A stretch of DNA of 64,000 nucleotides from Herminiimonas arsenicoxydans (GTDB lineage: Bacteria; Pseudomonadota; Gammaproteobacteria; Burkholderiales; Burkholderiaceae_D): positions 372,001-436,000 of the forward strand of contig CU207211.1 of NCBI GenBank assembly GCA_000026125.1, given 5' to 3'. Each line of letters begins with the position of its first letter. Within the stretch, counting starts at the first letter, position 1. The position numbers and the translations under genes are program-made. Positions 28,066 through 36,689 of this stretch are shown here, piece by piece. The notes under the pieces are model-generated. The model was given only the letters and a program-made list of their open reading frames with translations, was not told where the DNA came from and made no database searches.

Positions 28066-29067
28066 TTACGCTACTTTTGCGGGTCTCACGGCAGCAACTA
28101 GCTCATCGTCTCTTGGGTTGTAATATCGCATGGCCATTTGCAGTGTCTTCCATCCCATGATTTTCGCCAGCGTAGCAACCGGCATCGTTGGTGCAAACCG
28201 ACTTGCTGCTTCGTGCCGCAAGTCATGGAAGCAGAACCCTTTAATTTCTGCTCTGGCGCACGCGCGACGGAAGGCTTTGCTCAGGCCGTTTGAATCATGG
28301 AAGGAAGTAAGTCTGCCGTTTTCGGATGGCAGCATACTTCGAATGATATCTTCTGCTGTGGTCGTTAGCGGTACCACTCGATCCTCCCCGTTTTTGGTTT
28401 TTCCCAGTCGGATGACGTGGTTTTGCAAGTCGATTTGATCACTGGTTAACTGAACAATTTCTCCGGCCCTCATTCCCGTTTCCAAACCTAATTGAATGCA
28501 GAAATCGAGGGTTGGGGAGCGGCAAAAGGAGTCTCTGGCCGCTGCCAGCAGTCGTTTTTCTTCGTCTCCCTGAAGGCGGCGATCACGACTTTTACCTTGT
28601 TTGGGTTTTCGTATGCTGGCAATTGGATTGTCGACGGCGATGGACCAGTCTTTCTTCGCAGTTGAAAAAACATGCGAGATTAATAGCAGTTCTCTAAGAA
28701 CCGTGCCCCTCGATACTTCTTGCAGTCGTTCATCTCTATATTTGCTGAAATCGACATTACGCAAGGTGGATAAGGTGCGCTTAGCAAGATCGTGTTTCAG
28801 TAATTTTGCGATGCGGTAATTGTCCATCTGATAGCCGCGCCGATCGGGTACAACTTGGTCTTTATAGCGCTGAAGTATGTCGCCGAAAGTGGTTTTTTCA
28901 GCTTGGGAGCGATCGATGAAGGTGCCATGGTTCATCTCGCTTTCCACGAGATTAGCCCAATCCTTGGCAGCTTTTCTGGTTTCAAAGGTTTGGGTTTTTC
29001 GCGGGTAGCCTTTTTTGCGGACAGTGGCTTGAAATTGAGATGGACCGCGTTCGATGATGGATGCCAT
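28066..29067 (-). CDS. Tyrosine-type site-specific integrase
   Basis: About 333 residues. It starts MASIIERGPSQFQATVRKKG, an N-terminal arm-binding (AP2-like) domain, followed by a SAM-like core-binding domain (~60-150) and the catalytic domain. The active-site residues are visible: Arg in ETGMRAGEI, Lys in GKTKNGEDR, His and Arg in HDLRHEAASRF, Trp in IMGWKTL and the nucleophile Tyr in MRYYNPRD. The 5' extension to 29118 lacks family features. It sits next to a tRNA-Met gene and reads in the same direction, the arrangement of integrases that insert at tRNA 3' ends. Confidence 0.92.
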   Translation of the reverse strand: MASIIERGPSQFQATVRKKGYPRKTQTFETRKAAKDWANLVESEMNHGTFIDRSQAEKTTFGDILQRYKDQVVPDRRGYQMDNYRIAKLLKHDLAKRTLSTLRNVDFSKYRDERLQEVSRGTVLRELLLISHVFSTAKKDWSIAVDNPIASIRKPKQGKSRDRRLQGDEEKRLLAAARDSFCRSPTLDFCIQLGLETGMRAGEIVQLTSDQIDLQNHVIRLGKTKNGEDRVVPLTTTAEDIIRSMLPSENGRLTSFHDSNGLSKAFRRACARAEIKGFCFHDLRHEAASRFAPTMPVATLAKIMGWKTLQMAMRYYNPRDDELVAAVRPAKVA

Positions 29068-29151
29068 GGATTCTTGTTCCTTCGGATTAAACCCAGAAGA
29101 GACATTCCTCTGGAACAAGGGTATAGCGTTTTGAACGGCATTTTGCGCAAG

Positions 29152-29173
29152 AAGTGCTGCAAAAGTGCTGCAA
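29152..29173. repeat. Two adjacent 11-bp direct repeats near the integrase
   Basis: AAGTGCTGCAA occurs at 29152-29162 and again at 29163-29173, between the integrase start and the tRNA terminator. Tandem repeats at this position are typical of integrase arm-binding sites in an attP-derived region. Confidence 0.5.
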
Positions 29174-29191
29174 ATAATCCAAGAAATGAAA

Positions 29192-29221
29192 AAGGGCTTA
29201 TGTTTTTAAGCATAAGCCCTT
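29192..29221 (-). terminator. Terminator of the tRNA-Met gene
   Basis: AAGGGCTTATG (29192-29202) is perfectly inverted at 29211-29221. On the minus strand the hairpin follows the tRNA 3' end by 7 nt and runs into TTTTTCATTT. Confidence 0.85.
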
Positions 29222-29228
29222 GAATTCT

Positions 29229-29305
29229 TGGTGGTGATAGGTGGATTTGAACCACCGACCCCAGCATTATGAGTGCTGTGCTCTAACCAACTGAGCTATA
29301 TCACC
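29229..29305 (-). tRNA. tRNA-Met (anticodon CAT), elongator type
   Basis: A 77-nt cloverleaf with encoded CCA. The acceptor stem is GGTGATA/TATCACC, the D stem GCTC/GAGC, the anticodon stem CAGCA/TGCTG around CTCATAA, and the T stem GGTGG/CCACC with loop TTCAAAT. A paired first base and the D-arm sequence AGTTGGTTA fit elongator tRNA-Met rather than initiator. A lysidine-modified tRNA-Ile with a CAT anticodon is a less likely alternative. It is the probable target site of the neighbouring integrase. Confidence 0.95.
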
Positions 29306-29463
29306 AAACAGCCGAAAATTATGACGTTTTCGGTGAGCTAAGTCAATATCAAATTGCTGATTCGGCGCATATATCGCATGCACCTGCCGGTTTTTCGCGT
29401 GATGAACAACATATAAAACATTGTGCAAGTTGCAATCTATTAGTCTTTTCCTGATCACCGGAG

Positions 29464-30426
29464 CTATTTCGGCACTTTGTCTGCGCTGACAATCTTGCGC
29501 AAAATACTGCCAGCAACGTCGGGTGCGAGGCAATCGATTGTCTGTCGTTCCGGCATGCCGCGCAACCAGGTCAATTGTCGTTTAGCCAGTTGGCGTGTGG
29601 CGGCGATACCTTTTTCGCGCAACTCTGCCAGGCCGTATGCGCCATCCAGATATTCCCAGCTCTGGCGATAGCCGACGCAGCGCATGGATGGCAGGCCGGG
29701 ATGCAGGTCGCCGCGTGCGCGCAGGGCGCGTACTTCATCGAGCAGCCCGCCGTCTTTCAGCATGGCATCGAAGCGGGTGGCAATGCGCGCATGCAAGACG
29801 CTGCGCTCCGATGGTTCCAGCGCTATCGGCAATAAGGTGAACGGCAATTCGCTTTTGGGCGCTTGCGCCAGCAATGCGGACATCGGCTGCCCGGTCAGGG
29901 TGATGATTTCCAGTGCGCGTTGTATGCGTTGCGTGTCATTCGGTTTCAGGCGTGCTGCGGTGATGGGGTCGAGCTTTGCCAGCTTCGCGTGCATGGCGGG
30001 CGAGCCAATCAGTGCGGCTTCGGCATCCAGTTCTGCGCGCAGTGCGGCATCGGCTTGGGGCAGCGCATCGAGGCCATCTTTCAATCCCTTGAAGTACAGC
30101 ATGGTGCCGCCGACCAGCAGCGCCAGTTTGCCGCGCGCGCTGATTTCCGCGACCAGGCGCAGCGCATCCTGGCGGAATTGCATTACCGAATACGCATCGA
30201 GCGGATCGAGGATGTCGATCAGATGGTGCGGCACGCTGGCGCGTTCTTCATCGGTCGGCTTTGCGGTGCCTATATTCATCTCGCGGTACACGAGGGCGGA
30301 ATCGACTGAAATGATTTCGGAAGGAATCTGTTCGGCAATGGCGAGTGCTGTGGCAGTTTTGCCGGAGGCGGTCGGCCCCATGATGGAGACGACCAGCGGT
30401 TTTGCGGACGGGCTGGTCATGTGCAT
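29464..30426 (-). CDS. miaA: tRNA dimethylallyltransferase
   Basis: Transfers the isopentenyl group to A37 of tRNAs that read codons starting with U; 320 residues. The P-loop is [16 protein letters not shown] and the family segments [33 protein letters not shown] and [14 protein letters not shown] are complete. It follows mutL by about 40 bp on the minus strand, the common mutL-miaA order. MiaB, which acts on its product, is encoded at 8.0-9.4 kb. Confidence 0.97.
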   Translation of the reverse strand: MHMTSPSAKPLVVSIMGPTASGKTATALAIAEQIPSEIISVDSALVYREMNIGTAKPTDEERASVPHHLIDILDPLDAYSVMQFRQDALRLVAEISARGKLALLVGGTMLYFKGLKDGLDALPQADAALRAELDAEAALIGSPAMHAKLAKLDPITAARLKPNDTQRIQRALEIITLTGQPMSALLAQAPKSELPFTLLPIALEPSERSVLHARIATRFDAMLKDGGLLDEVRALRARGDLHPGLPSMRCVGYRQSWEYLDGAYGLAELREKGIAATRQLAKRQLTWLRGMPERQTIDCLAPDVAGSILRKIVSADKVPK

Positions 30427-30465
30427 GCTGCCGGCAGGGAGTGCATGTGCGTATGGCGTCGCATG

Positions 30466-32304
30466 TCAGCGCCCGCGCTCGAACAGTTTGTCCAGATCGG
30501 ACAGACCGAGTTGCACCCAGGTTGGCCGGCCATGATTGCATTGATCGGCGCGTTCGGTAGCTTCCATCTGGCGCAACAGCGCGTTCATTTCCGGCACTGT
30601 CAGTGTGCGATTGGCGCGGACTGCGGTATGACAGGCCAGCGTGCCGAGCAATTCATTGCGGCGTTCAAGCAGCACACGCGAGCCGCCGAATTCGCGCACG
30701 TCGCGCAATACATCGCGCGCCAGCGTTTGTGCATCGGCATTTTTCAGCAGCGCAGGAACGGCGCGTACTGCTAGCGTGGTGGGCGACAGGGCGGCGATAT
30801 CGAAACCCAGCGCGTGCAGGATGTCCTGATTGTCTTCCGTCGTGCCGACTTCCATGCCATCAGCGTAAAAGGTGATCGGGATCAGCAGCGGTTGTACCTG
30901 CAGTTCATTGTCGTCGAGTGCATGTTTCAATTGTTCATACAGGATGCGTTCGTGCGCAGCATGCATATCAACCAGCACCAGACCTTTGGTATTTTGCGCG
31001 AGGATGAAAATGCCGTGCAACTGCGCCAGCGCAAAGCCGAGCGGAAATTCATCATCTGGCAGCGTGGTTGCGCCATGACTGCCCGCAGTATGCAACGATG
31101 GTGCAGCACTGTTGCTGTCGTTGGACGCAGGGCCGTTGGCGAACAGGGCGCCGTAATTCGCTGCGCTTTGCGCCACACCATACGGCGAGTTGAACTGTGG
31201 CGCGAATGTGCTTTGCTGCTGCTCACGCAACCAAGGCAATGCGCTCGATGGTGCGGGTGTAGGTGAGGGTGCGGCACCAAATGCAGTGGCGGATGTTTGC
31301 GCCAGTGCACGGGTGACAGCGTGAAATACAAATTGATGTACAGCGCGACTATCGCGGAAACGCACTTCGATTTTCGACGGGTGCACATTGACATCGACCA
31401 GTGCAGGGTCGAGTTCCAGGCTGATTACATACGATGGATAACGATCGCCATGCAGTACGTCCTGATAAGCCGAGCGCACCGCATGCATCAGCAATTTGTC
31501 GCGTACGAAGCGGCCGTTGACATAAAAGTATTGCGCATCGCCACGTGCCTTCGATGCAGTCGGCAAACCGATGAAGCCGTGCAGGCGCAAGGGGCCGGCG
31601 GTTTCTTTCAGCGGCAGGCGCGCGGCAGAAAATTCATTGCCGAGTATATGCGCGCTGCGTCTGGCAATGTCGTTGACCGCCCAGTGATCGATAGTCTTGC
31701 CATTGTGCGTGAGCGAAAAGGCAACATCGGGACGCGACAAGGCAATGCGGCGCACGACTTCCGCGCAATGGCCGAATTCGGTCTGCTCGGTTTTCAGGAA
31801 CTTGCGGCGCGCCGGCGTATTGAAATACAGGTCCAGTACATCGACGGTGGTACCTGCTGTGCCCGACGATGGCGCGACGGTACTTTTCTGATCGATGCTT
31901 TGTACACCGCTGATTTCCCACGCATGCGCGGCGTCAGCGGTGCGGGACGTTAATGTCAACTGTGAAACGGATGCGATCGATGCCAGCGCTTCGCCGCGAA
32001 AACCCAGTGTGGCGACATTTTCCAGTTCGGTCAGCGAATTGATTTTCGACGTTGCATGCCGGGCCAGTGCCAGCGGCAATTGTTCCGGTGCGATGCCGCG
32101 ACCGTTATCGGTGATGGCGATCCGTTTGACGCCGCCTTGTTCCAGCCGCACGCTGATGTGCGTGGCGCCGGCATCGAGTGCATTTTCCAGTAGTTCCTTG
32201 ACAACGGCAGATGGGCGTTCGACCACCTCGCCGGCGGCGATTTGCGAAATGAGCTGGTCGGAGAGGGCTTGTATCGGTCGGACCGATGGGGAAGATGCGT
32301 GCAT
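30466..32304 (-). CDS. mutL: DNA mismatch repair protein MutL
   Basis: A 612-residue MutL. The N-terminal GHKL ATPase has LIAAGEVVERP-type sequence (SQIAAGEVVERPSAVVKELL), ITDNGRGI, ATLGFRGEALASI and the transducer segment HPSKIEVRF. The C-terminal dimerization domain follows a Ser/Ala/Pro-rich linker at about 340-420. The C-terminus lacks the DQHAAHERI-type endonuclease motif in full but has VDMHAAHERILYEQ, as in gammaproteobacterial-like MutL. Flanked by miaA downstream and a divergent DedA gene upstream. Confidence 0.97.
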   Translation of the reverse strand: MHASSPSVRPIQALSDQLISQIAAGEVVERPSAVVKELLENALDAGATHISVRLEQGGVKRIAITDNGRGIAPEQLPLALARHATSKINSLTELENVATLGFRGEALASIASVSQLTLTSRTADAAHAWEISGVQSIDQKSTVAPSSGTAGTTVDVLDLYFNTPARRKFLKTEQTEFGHCAEVVRRIALSRPDVAFSLTHNGKTIDHWAVNDIARRSAHILGNEFSAARLPLKETAGPLRLHGFIGLPTASKARGDAQYFYVNGRFVRDKLLMHAVRSAYQDVLHGDRYPSYVISLELDPALVDVNVHPSKIEVRFRDSRAVHQFVFHAVTRALAQTSATAFGAAPSPTPAPSSALPWLREQQQSTFAPQFNSPYGVAQSAANYGALFANGPASNDSNSAAPSLHTAGSHGATTLPDDEFPLGFALAQLHGIFILAQNTKGLVLVDMHAAHERILYEQLKHALDDNELQVQPLLIPITFYADGMEVGTTEDNQDILHALGFDIAALSPTTLAVRAVPALLKNADAQTLARDVLRDVREFGGSRVLLERRNELLGTLACHTAVRANRTLTVPEMNALLRQMEATERADQCNHGRPTWVQLGLSDLDKLFERGR

Positions 32305-32426
32305 CTGCCGATTATAACGTTGCCAGCGTGCGACCGACAGTGAACCGATGAGCGATCAGATGGTCTTTCTGCATGGACAGCGCGCATGCAGCGTGGTGTA
32401 TCATGCTGCCGCTACCAAGGAAAATT

Positions 32427-33068
32427 ATGGATTTCATGCAGTTTTTCGACATGATTTTGCATGTCGACAAGTATCTCGGAACATTTATCGCGCAATATGG
32501 CGCACTGATTTATCTGGTTCTGTTTACGATTATTTTTTGCGAAACCGGTTTGGTCGTCTTTCCATTTTTACCGGGCGACACTTTGCTGTTCATCGCTGGT
32601 GCCTTTTGTGCCTCCGGCGGCATGAATCTCTGGTTGCTGCTGAGTTTGCTGATTGTCGCTGCGATTCTGGGCAATACGGTGAATTACTGGATAGGCCAGC
32701 GGATAGGCGAAAAAGTCTTCACGCACGATTATCGCTGGCTGGATAGGGCCGCGCTGCAAAAGACGCATTCCTTCTATGAAAATCATGGCGGGAAAACGCT
32801 GATACTGGCGCGTTTCCTTCCCATCGTGCGCACGTTCGCCCCCTTCGTTGCCGGCGTATCGAAAATGACCTTTGTGCGCTTCCAGTTTTTCAATGTCACC
32901 GGTGCGGTGTTGTGGGTGGCGCTGCTGGTCGTCGGTGGTTATCTGTTCGGCAATATTCCGATCATCCGCGATCACCTCAATACCATCGTGCTGGTGGGAG
33001 TGGGTGCTGCTGCGATTCCAGTTGCGCTCGGCGCATTGTGGAAGCTGGCGCAACGATTCAAAAAATAA
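32427..33068 (+). CDS. DedA family membrane protein
   Basis: A 213-residue inner-membrane protein with the DedA/SNARE-associated domain: FCETGLVVFPFLPGDTLLF near the N-terminus, GNTVNYWIGQRIGEKVF, and the conserved ARFLPIVRTFAPFVAGVSKM. DedA proteins are linked to lipid flipping and membrane homeostasis. The start at 32427 is preceded by AAGGAAAATT; an upstream in-frame ATG at 32373 lacks such a site. It is the only rightward gene in this stretch, set between mutL and amiC. Confidence 0.9.
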   Translation: MDFMQFFDMILHVDKYLGTFIAQYGALIYLVLFTIIFCETGLVVFPFLPGDTLLFIAGAFCASGGMNLWLLLSLLIVAAILGNTVNYWIGQRIGEKVFTHDYRWLDRAALQKTHSFYENHGGKTLILARFLPIVRTFAPFVAGVSKMTFVRFQFFNVTGAVLWVALLVVGGYLFGNIPIIRDHLNTIVLVGVGAAAIPVALGALWKLAQRFKK

Positions 33069-33104
33069 AAAACGCCGCGTCATTTTTCACTGTCTGCGCC
33101 GGAA

Positions 33105-34406
33105 TTACATCATCTTGCCTTTTGCCAGCGGCGGATTTTTTGCAAAATACTTGCGTATGCCCTGCGAAACAGCATCCGCCATCCGATCCTGATAGGCGTC
33201 ATCGTTCAACCTGGCTTCTTCTGCCGGATTGGAAATGAAAGCAGTCTCGATCAGGATGCTCGGAATATCCGGCGCCTTCAACACTGCAAAACCTGCCTGT
33301 TCCACTGCGCCCTTGTGCAGACGATTGATGCCGCCGATTTCATTCAATACGGCTTTGCCCAGCTTCAGGCTGTCGTTGATTTGCGCAGTGGTGGAAAGGT
33401 CGAGCAGTACGCTGGCCAGTTGCTTGTCGTGATTCTTGATATTCGCGCCGCCTATCAGATCGGCGGCGTTTTCCTTGTTGGCGAGCCAGCGTGCAGCGGT
33501 CGAGCTGGCACCCTTTTCCGACAGTGCAAATACCGATGAGCCGTTGGCCGTCGGCTGCACAAATGCATCGGCATGTATCGAGACGAACAGATCGGCTTGT
33601 ACCTTGCGCGCTTTTTGTACCCGCACATGCAGGGGTACAAAATAATCCCCGTCGCGAGTCAGCATGACGCGCATGTTCGGGTGCTGTTCGAGTTTGGCTT
33701 TGAGCCGCTTGGCGATCGCCAGCACGATGTTTTTTTCGTAACTGCCGCCACGCCCTACCGCGCCGGGATCTTCGCCGCCGTGGCCAGGATCCAGTGCAAT
33801 CGTCAGCATGCGGTTTACTTGCGGTGCGCGGTCCGCCTTGGGTTCGGCGTATGGCGGTTTGATTTCAGCCACTGGTGGCGGCAGCGTATCCGTCGGCGCA
33901 TCGATCGACCACTGGCCTTTTTCTATCAGTGCCGCGATCGGGTCGGGCGGATTGACCGGGTACAGATCGAATACCAGCCGGTGTTGATATTCGCCTACCG
34001 GCGCCAGCGTAAAGACCTGCGGATTGACTTCTTCCTTCAGATCGAACACCAGCCGCACCACGTTCGGCCGGTTCTGGCCGACACGTACCTGCTTGATGTA
34101 GGGATCGTTGGGCTGAATCTTGGCGACCAGGCTTTTCAGCGTCGGGCCCAGTTCTATGCCTTCGACATCGACTACCAGTCGTTCGGGATTCTTGATGATG
34201 AAATGGTTGGTCTTCAGGTTCGCATCGTTTTCCAGTGTGACGCGCGTGTACTCGTCGGCCGGCCAGACACGCACGGCGAGAATTTGCGATGCTAGCGCGG
34301 ACAGCGGGGAAAATAGCGAAATCAGCAGCGTACCGCCCGCTTTGAGCACGGTGCGGCGCACTTTGGCCTTTACAGATTTGGAGCGAATTTCAGTCGGTTC
34401 AGACAT
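33105..34406 (-). CDS. amiC: N-acetylmuramoyl-L-alanine amidase (AMIN + Amidase_3)
   Basis: Periplasmic peptidoglycan amidase for daughter-cell separation; 433 residues. A Tat-like signal (KVRRTVLKAGG followed by a hydrophobic stretch and SALA) precedes an AMIN domain (~45-150). After a Pro-rich linker comes the zinc amidase domain with ligands in LDPGHGGEDPGA, GSYEKNIVLAIAKRL and FVSIHADAF, and the catalytic Glu in ILIETAFISNP. Its start codon lies 37 bp inside the end of tsaE, the usual coupling of these two genes. Confidence 0.95.
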   Translation of the reverse strand: MSEPTEIRSKSVKAKVRRTVLKAGGTLLISLFSPLSALASQILAVRVWPADEYTRVTLENDANLKTNHFIIKNPERLVVDVEGIELGPTLKSLVAKIQPNDPYIKQVRVGQNRPNVVRLVFDLKEEVNPQVFTLAPVGEYQHRLVFDLYPVNPPDPIAALIEKGQWSIDAPTDTLPPPVAEIKPPYAEPKADRAPQVNRMLTIALDPGHGGEDPGAVGRGGSYEKNIVLAIAKRLKAKLEQHPNMRVMLTRDGDYFVPLHVRVQKARKVQADLFVSIHADAFVQPTANGSSVFALSEKGASSTAARWLANKENAADLIGGANIKNHDKQLASVLLDLSTTAQINDSLKLGKAVLNEIGGINRLHKGAVEQAGFAVLKAPDIPSILIETAFISNPAEEARLNDDAYQDRMADAVSQGIRKYFAKNPPLAKGKMM

Positions 34407-34855
34407 TCAACACCTTGTTCGGACAACGGCTGCAATTCTACATCACGTCCTTCGCCGGCAACGGCGAGTGAAATACTAAGGTCGGGTGGCGGCAACACAG
34501 CTTCCGCTTTTTCCGGCCATTCGATGACGCAAATTGTTTGATGGTTGAAGTATTCGCGGAAACCGGCATCGAGAAATTCCTCGGCGCTCGCCATCCGGTA
34601 TAAATCAAAATGGATCACATTGACGGTTTGTCCTGCCAGCGTGATCACATACGGTTCAGCCAATGTGTAGGTCGGACTTTTTACATGGCCCTCGTGACCG
34701 AGCGCATGCAGCATGGCGCGGGTCAGTGCGGTTTTTCCGGCGCCCAGATCGCCGTGCAGATAAATCGTCAAGCCCGGCTGCAGTGCGCGTGCGAGTGCAG
34801 CCCCGAGTGCAATGGTGCCGGCTTCTTCATGCAGGTGAACGGTCAGAGCTTGCAT
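34370..34855 (-). CDS. tsaE: tRNA threonylcarbamoyladenosine biosynthesis ATPase
   Basis: A 161-residue P-loop protein that works with TsaB, TsaC and TsaD in t6A37 tRNA modification. Walker A is GDLGAGKTALTRA; SPTYTLAEPY and HFDLYRM, CVIEWPEKAE are the family signatures. It overlaps amiC by 37 bp. TsaD is encoded at 49.0 kb. Confidence 0.96.
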   Translation of the reverse strand: MQALTVHLHEEAGTIALGAALARALQPGLTIYLHGDLGAGKTALTRAMLHALGHEGHVKSPTYTLAEPYVITLAGQTVNVIHFDLYRMASAEEFLDAGFREYFNHQTICVIEWPEKAEAVLPPPDLSISLAVAGEGRDVELQPLSEQGVECLNRLKFAPNL

Positions 34856-34957
34856 AGGATACGAATACTTCTTTATATAAATTCAGTGGGTTGCCGACTG
34901 TACGATGTCATTGTCACGACAGAGTTCATTTTCTTTGACGCGTAGCCTGTCCGGCTC

Positions 34958-35848
34958 TTACTGTAGCAGCGCCAGCCACAGCGGCAGGGTCGCCATCGAA
35001 ATCAGTGTGCCGGCCGAGATCAGAAACGCGACCAGGGGGCCATTGCCGCCCATGCGCACCGCCAGCACATAGCAGCTCGATGCGGTTGGCAGCGCCGCAA
35101 ACATCACAACTATCTGTAAATGCAGTGGCGACAAGCCGACCCACTTTCCCAATGCATAGGTAATCGCGGGTACGGCCAATAATTTGACAGTCAGAAAATA
35201 AGCGGCGATGCCTTTCGCTGCGTGCAAACCGGTCAGACGCAACCCTGCACCGACCATGATCAGGCCAAGTGCGATTGAGGCATTGCCCAGACGCGACAGG
35301 AAGGCGCTGGCCAGATCGGGCAACTGAAAGCCGAGCAGATTGAAGACTACGCCGCCCATGGTTGCCATCAGCAGCGGATTTTTCAATAGTTCAAGCAGCA
35401 GGCGCCCCTTGTTCTTTACCAGCGCGTGTACCGCCGCCATATTACAGATGGGTACCGCAAAACCGATCACCAACCCCATCAATGAAGTGCCCTGATCTCC
35501 GCCCAGCCGGCCGGCAATTGCCAGCGCAATATACGAATTGAAGCGAAAAGCGGTTTGCACGCCCGACTCAAAAATCATCGGTCCTGCCCTGAATAGCGGT
35601 TTTGCCAGCCAGCCGAGAGCGATTCCGGTCAGGCAGGCGGCAATGGCAATCTGCAGGAACTGCCCGGTTGCTGCGAAATTGATGGGCGAGCGGGCGGTTG
35701 AGTAAAACAATAGTGCGGGAAACAGCACGTAGTAAATCAGCTTTTCCATCCCGGCCCAGAATTCCTTGCCCCACTCCGTGGCGCGAAACAGGATCGCGCC
35801 GAACAGAATCAGCAAGAAGTCAGGAAGCAGGATATTGACGATGTGCAT
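34958..35848 (-). CDS. AEC (auxin efflux carrier) family transporter
   Basis: A 296-residue membrane protein with about ten hydrophobic segments in two five-span repeats: LLPDFLLILFGAILFR and MEKLIYYVLFPALLFYS at the N-terminus, ALPTASSCYVLAVRMGGNG at the C-terminus. AEC proteins of bacteria export or import malate, malonate or other small acids; the ligand cannot be told. The start at 35848 (MHIVNILLPDF) is preferred over an in-frame ATG 45 bp upstream. It stands alone between tsaE and a two-component system. Confidence 0.88.
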   Translation of the reverse strand: MHIVNILLPDFLLILFGAILFRATEWGKEFWAGMEKLIYYVLFPALLFYSTARSPINFAATGQFLQIAIAACLTGIALGWLAKPLFRAGPMIFESGVQTAFRFNSYIALAIAGRLGGDQGTSLMGLVIGFAVPICNMAAVHALVKNKGRLLLELLKNPLLMATMGGVVFNLLGFQLPDLASAFLSRLGNASIALGLIMVGAGLRLTGLHAAKGIAAYFLTVKLLAVPAITYALGKWVGLSPLHLQIVVMFAALPTASSCYVLAVRMGGNGPLVAFLISAGTLISMATLPLWLALLQ

Positions 35849-35954
35849 GATGCTTGGCAATGGGCTGCGGCACAAGGCCGGAGCGGGAAACACATGGTGT
35901 ATGGAACCAGGGCGCGGACAGGAAAGAGATGTGCAAGCGCAGCAGGAACAGATT

Positions 35955-36545
35955 TTACTTCAACAGGCGTGCCAGTTCGACTGCTGTCTTGACGTTCATC
36001 TTGTCGAAAATATGCGCACGATGCACTTCCACTGTGCGCATGCTGATCCCCAGCTTGTCGGCGATCACCTTGTTCATTTTTCCTTCCAGGATCAGATCCA
36101 GCACTTCACGTTCGCGGCCCGACAATGCGGCCAGGCGTGTGTGTATGGCCACACTGGCAGATGCCTGTTCCGACGCTGACAGCGCTTCCTGCACCCGGTC
36201 CATCAACTTGTTGTCATTGAACGGTTTTTCAAAAAAGTCGAAGGCGCCGCGCTTCAGGGTGTCTACTGCCATAGGCACGTCGCCATGACCGGTGAGGAAA
36301 ATGACCGGGAATAATTGCGTCATGCTGCGCGAGGAAAGCAGGTCGAACAGCGCAATGCCGCTGACGTCGGGCATGCGCACGTCCAGCAATACGCATTGTC
36401 CCTGTGGCGTGGTGCGCGAAATGCTGTCCAGCGTGGCGAGAAACGCCTTGCCGCTGTCATAGGCGACGGCTGGAATGCCGCGCGATTTCGCCAGCCACAT
36501 CAGTGAATCGCGGATTACTTCTTCATCGTCAATAATGTGCAGCAT
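35955..36545 (-). CDS. FixJ/DctR-type response regulator
   Basis: A 196-residue regulator. The receiver domain begins MLHIIDDEEVIRDSL with the acidic pair, the phospho-acceptor Asp is in VLLDVRMPDVSG, and FLTGHGDVPMAVDTLKRGA with FEKPF completes it. The C-terminal LuxR-type helix-turn-helix contains LSGREREVLDLILEGKMNK and RTVEVHRAHIFDKM. AGGA lies just upstream of the ATG at 36545; the frame's earlier ATG is not used by the family. It follows its presumed kinase on the same strand with a 144-bp gap. Confidence 0.93.
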   Translation of the reverse strand: MLHIIDDEEVIRDSLMWLAKSRGIPAVAYDSGKAFLATLDSISRTTPQGQCVLLDVRMPDVSGIALFDLLSSRSMTQLFPVIFLTGHGDVPMAVDTLKRGAFDFFEKPFNDNKLMDRVQEALSASEQASASVAIHTRLAALSGREREVLDLILEGKMNKVIADKLGISMRTVEVHRAHIFDKMNVKTAVELARLLK

Positions 36546-36689
36546 GGAATATCCTGTCAGCCTGCAAGGGCGCGTAACCAATAAAAGCGAAATAAAGGCG
36601 CATCAAGACTGCATTCAATGGGTCTCGTGCATTGCGCCGGATTCGATAGTTCAGCGCAATGCAATATGCATATCAAAACATCATTTTTG

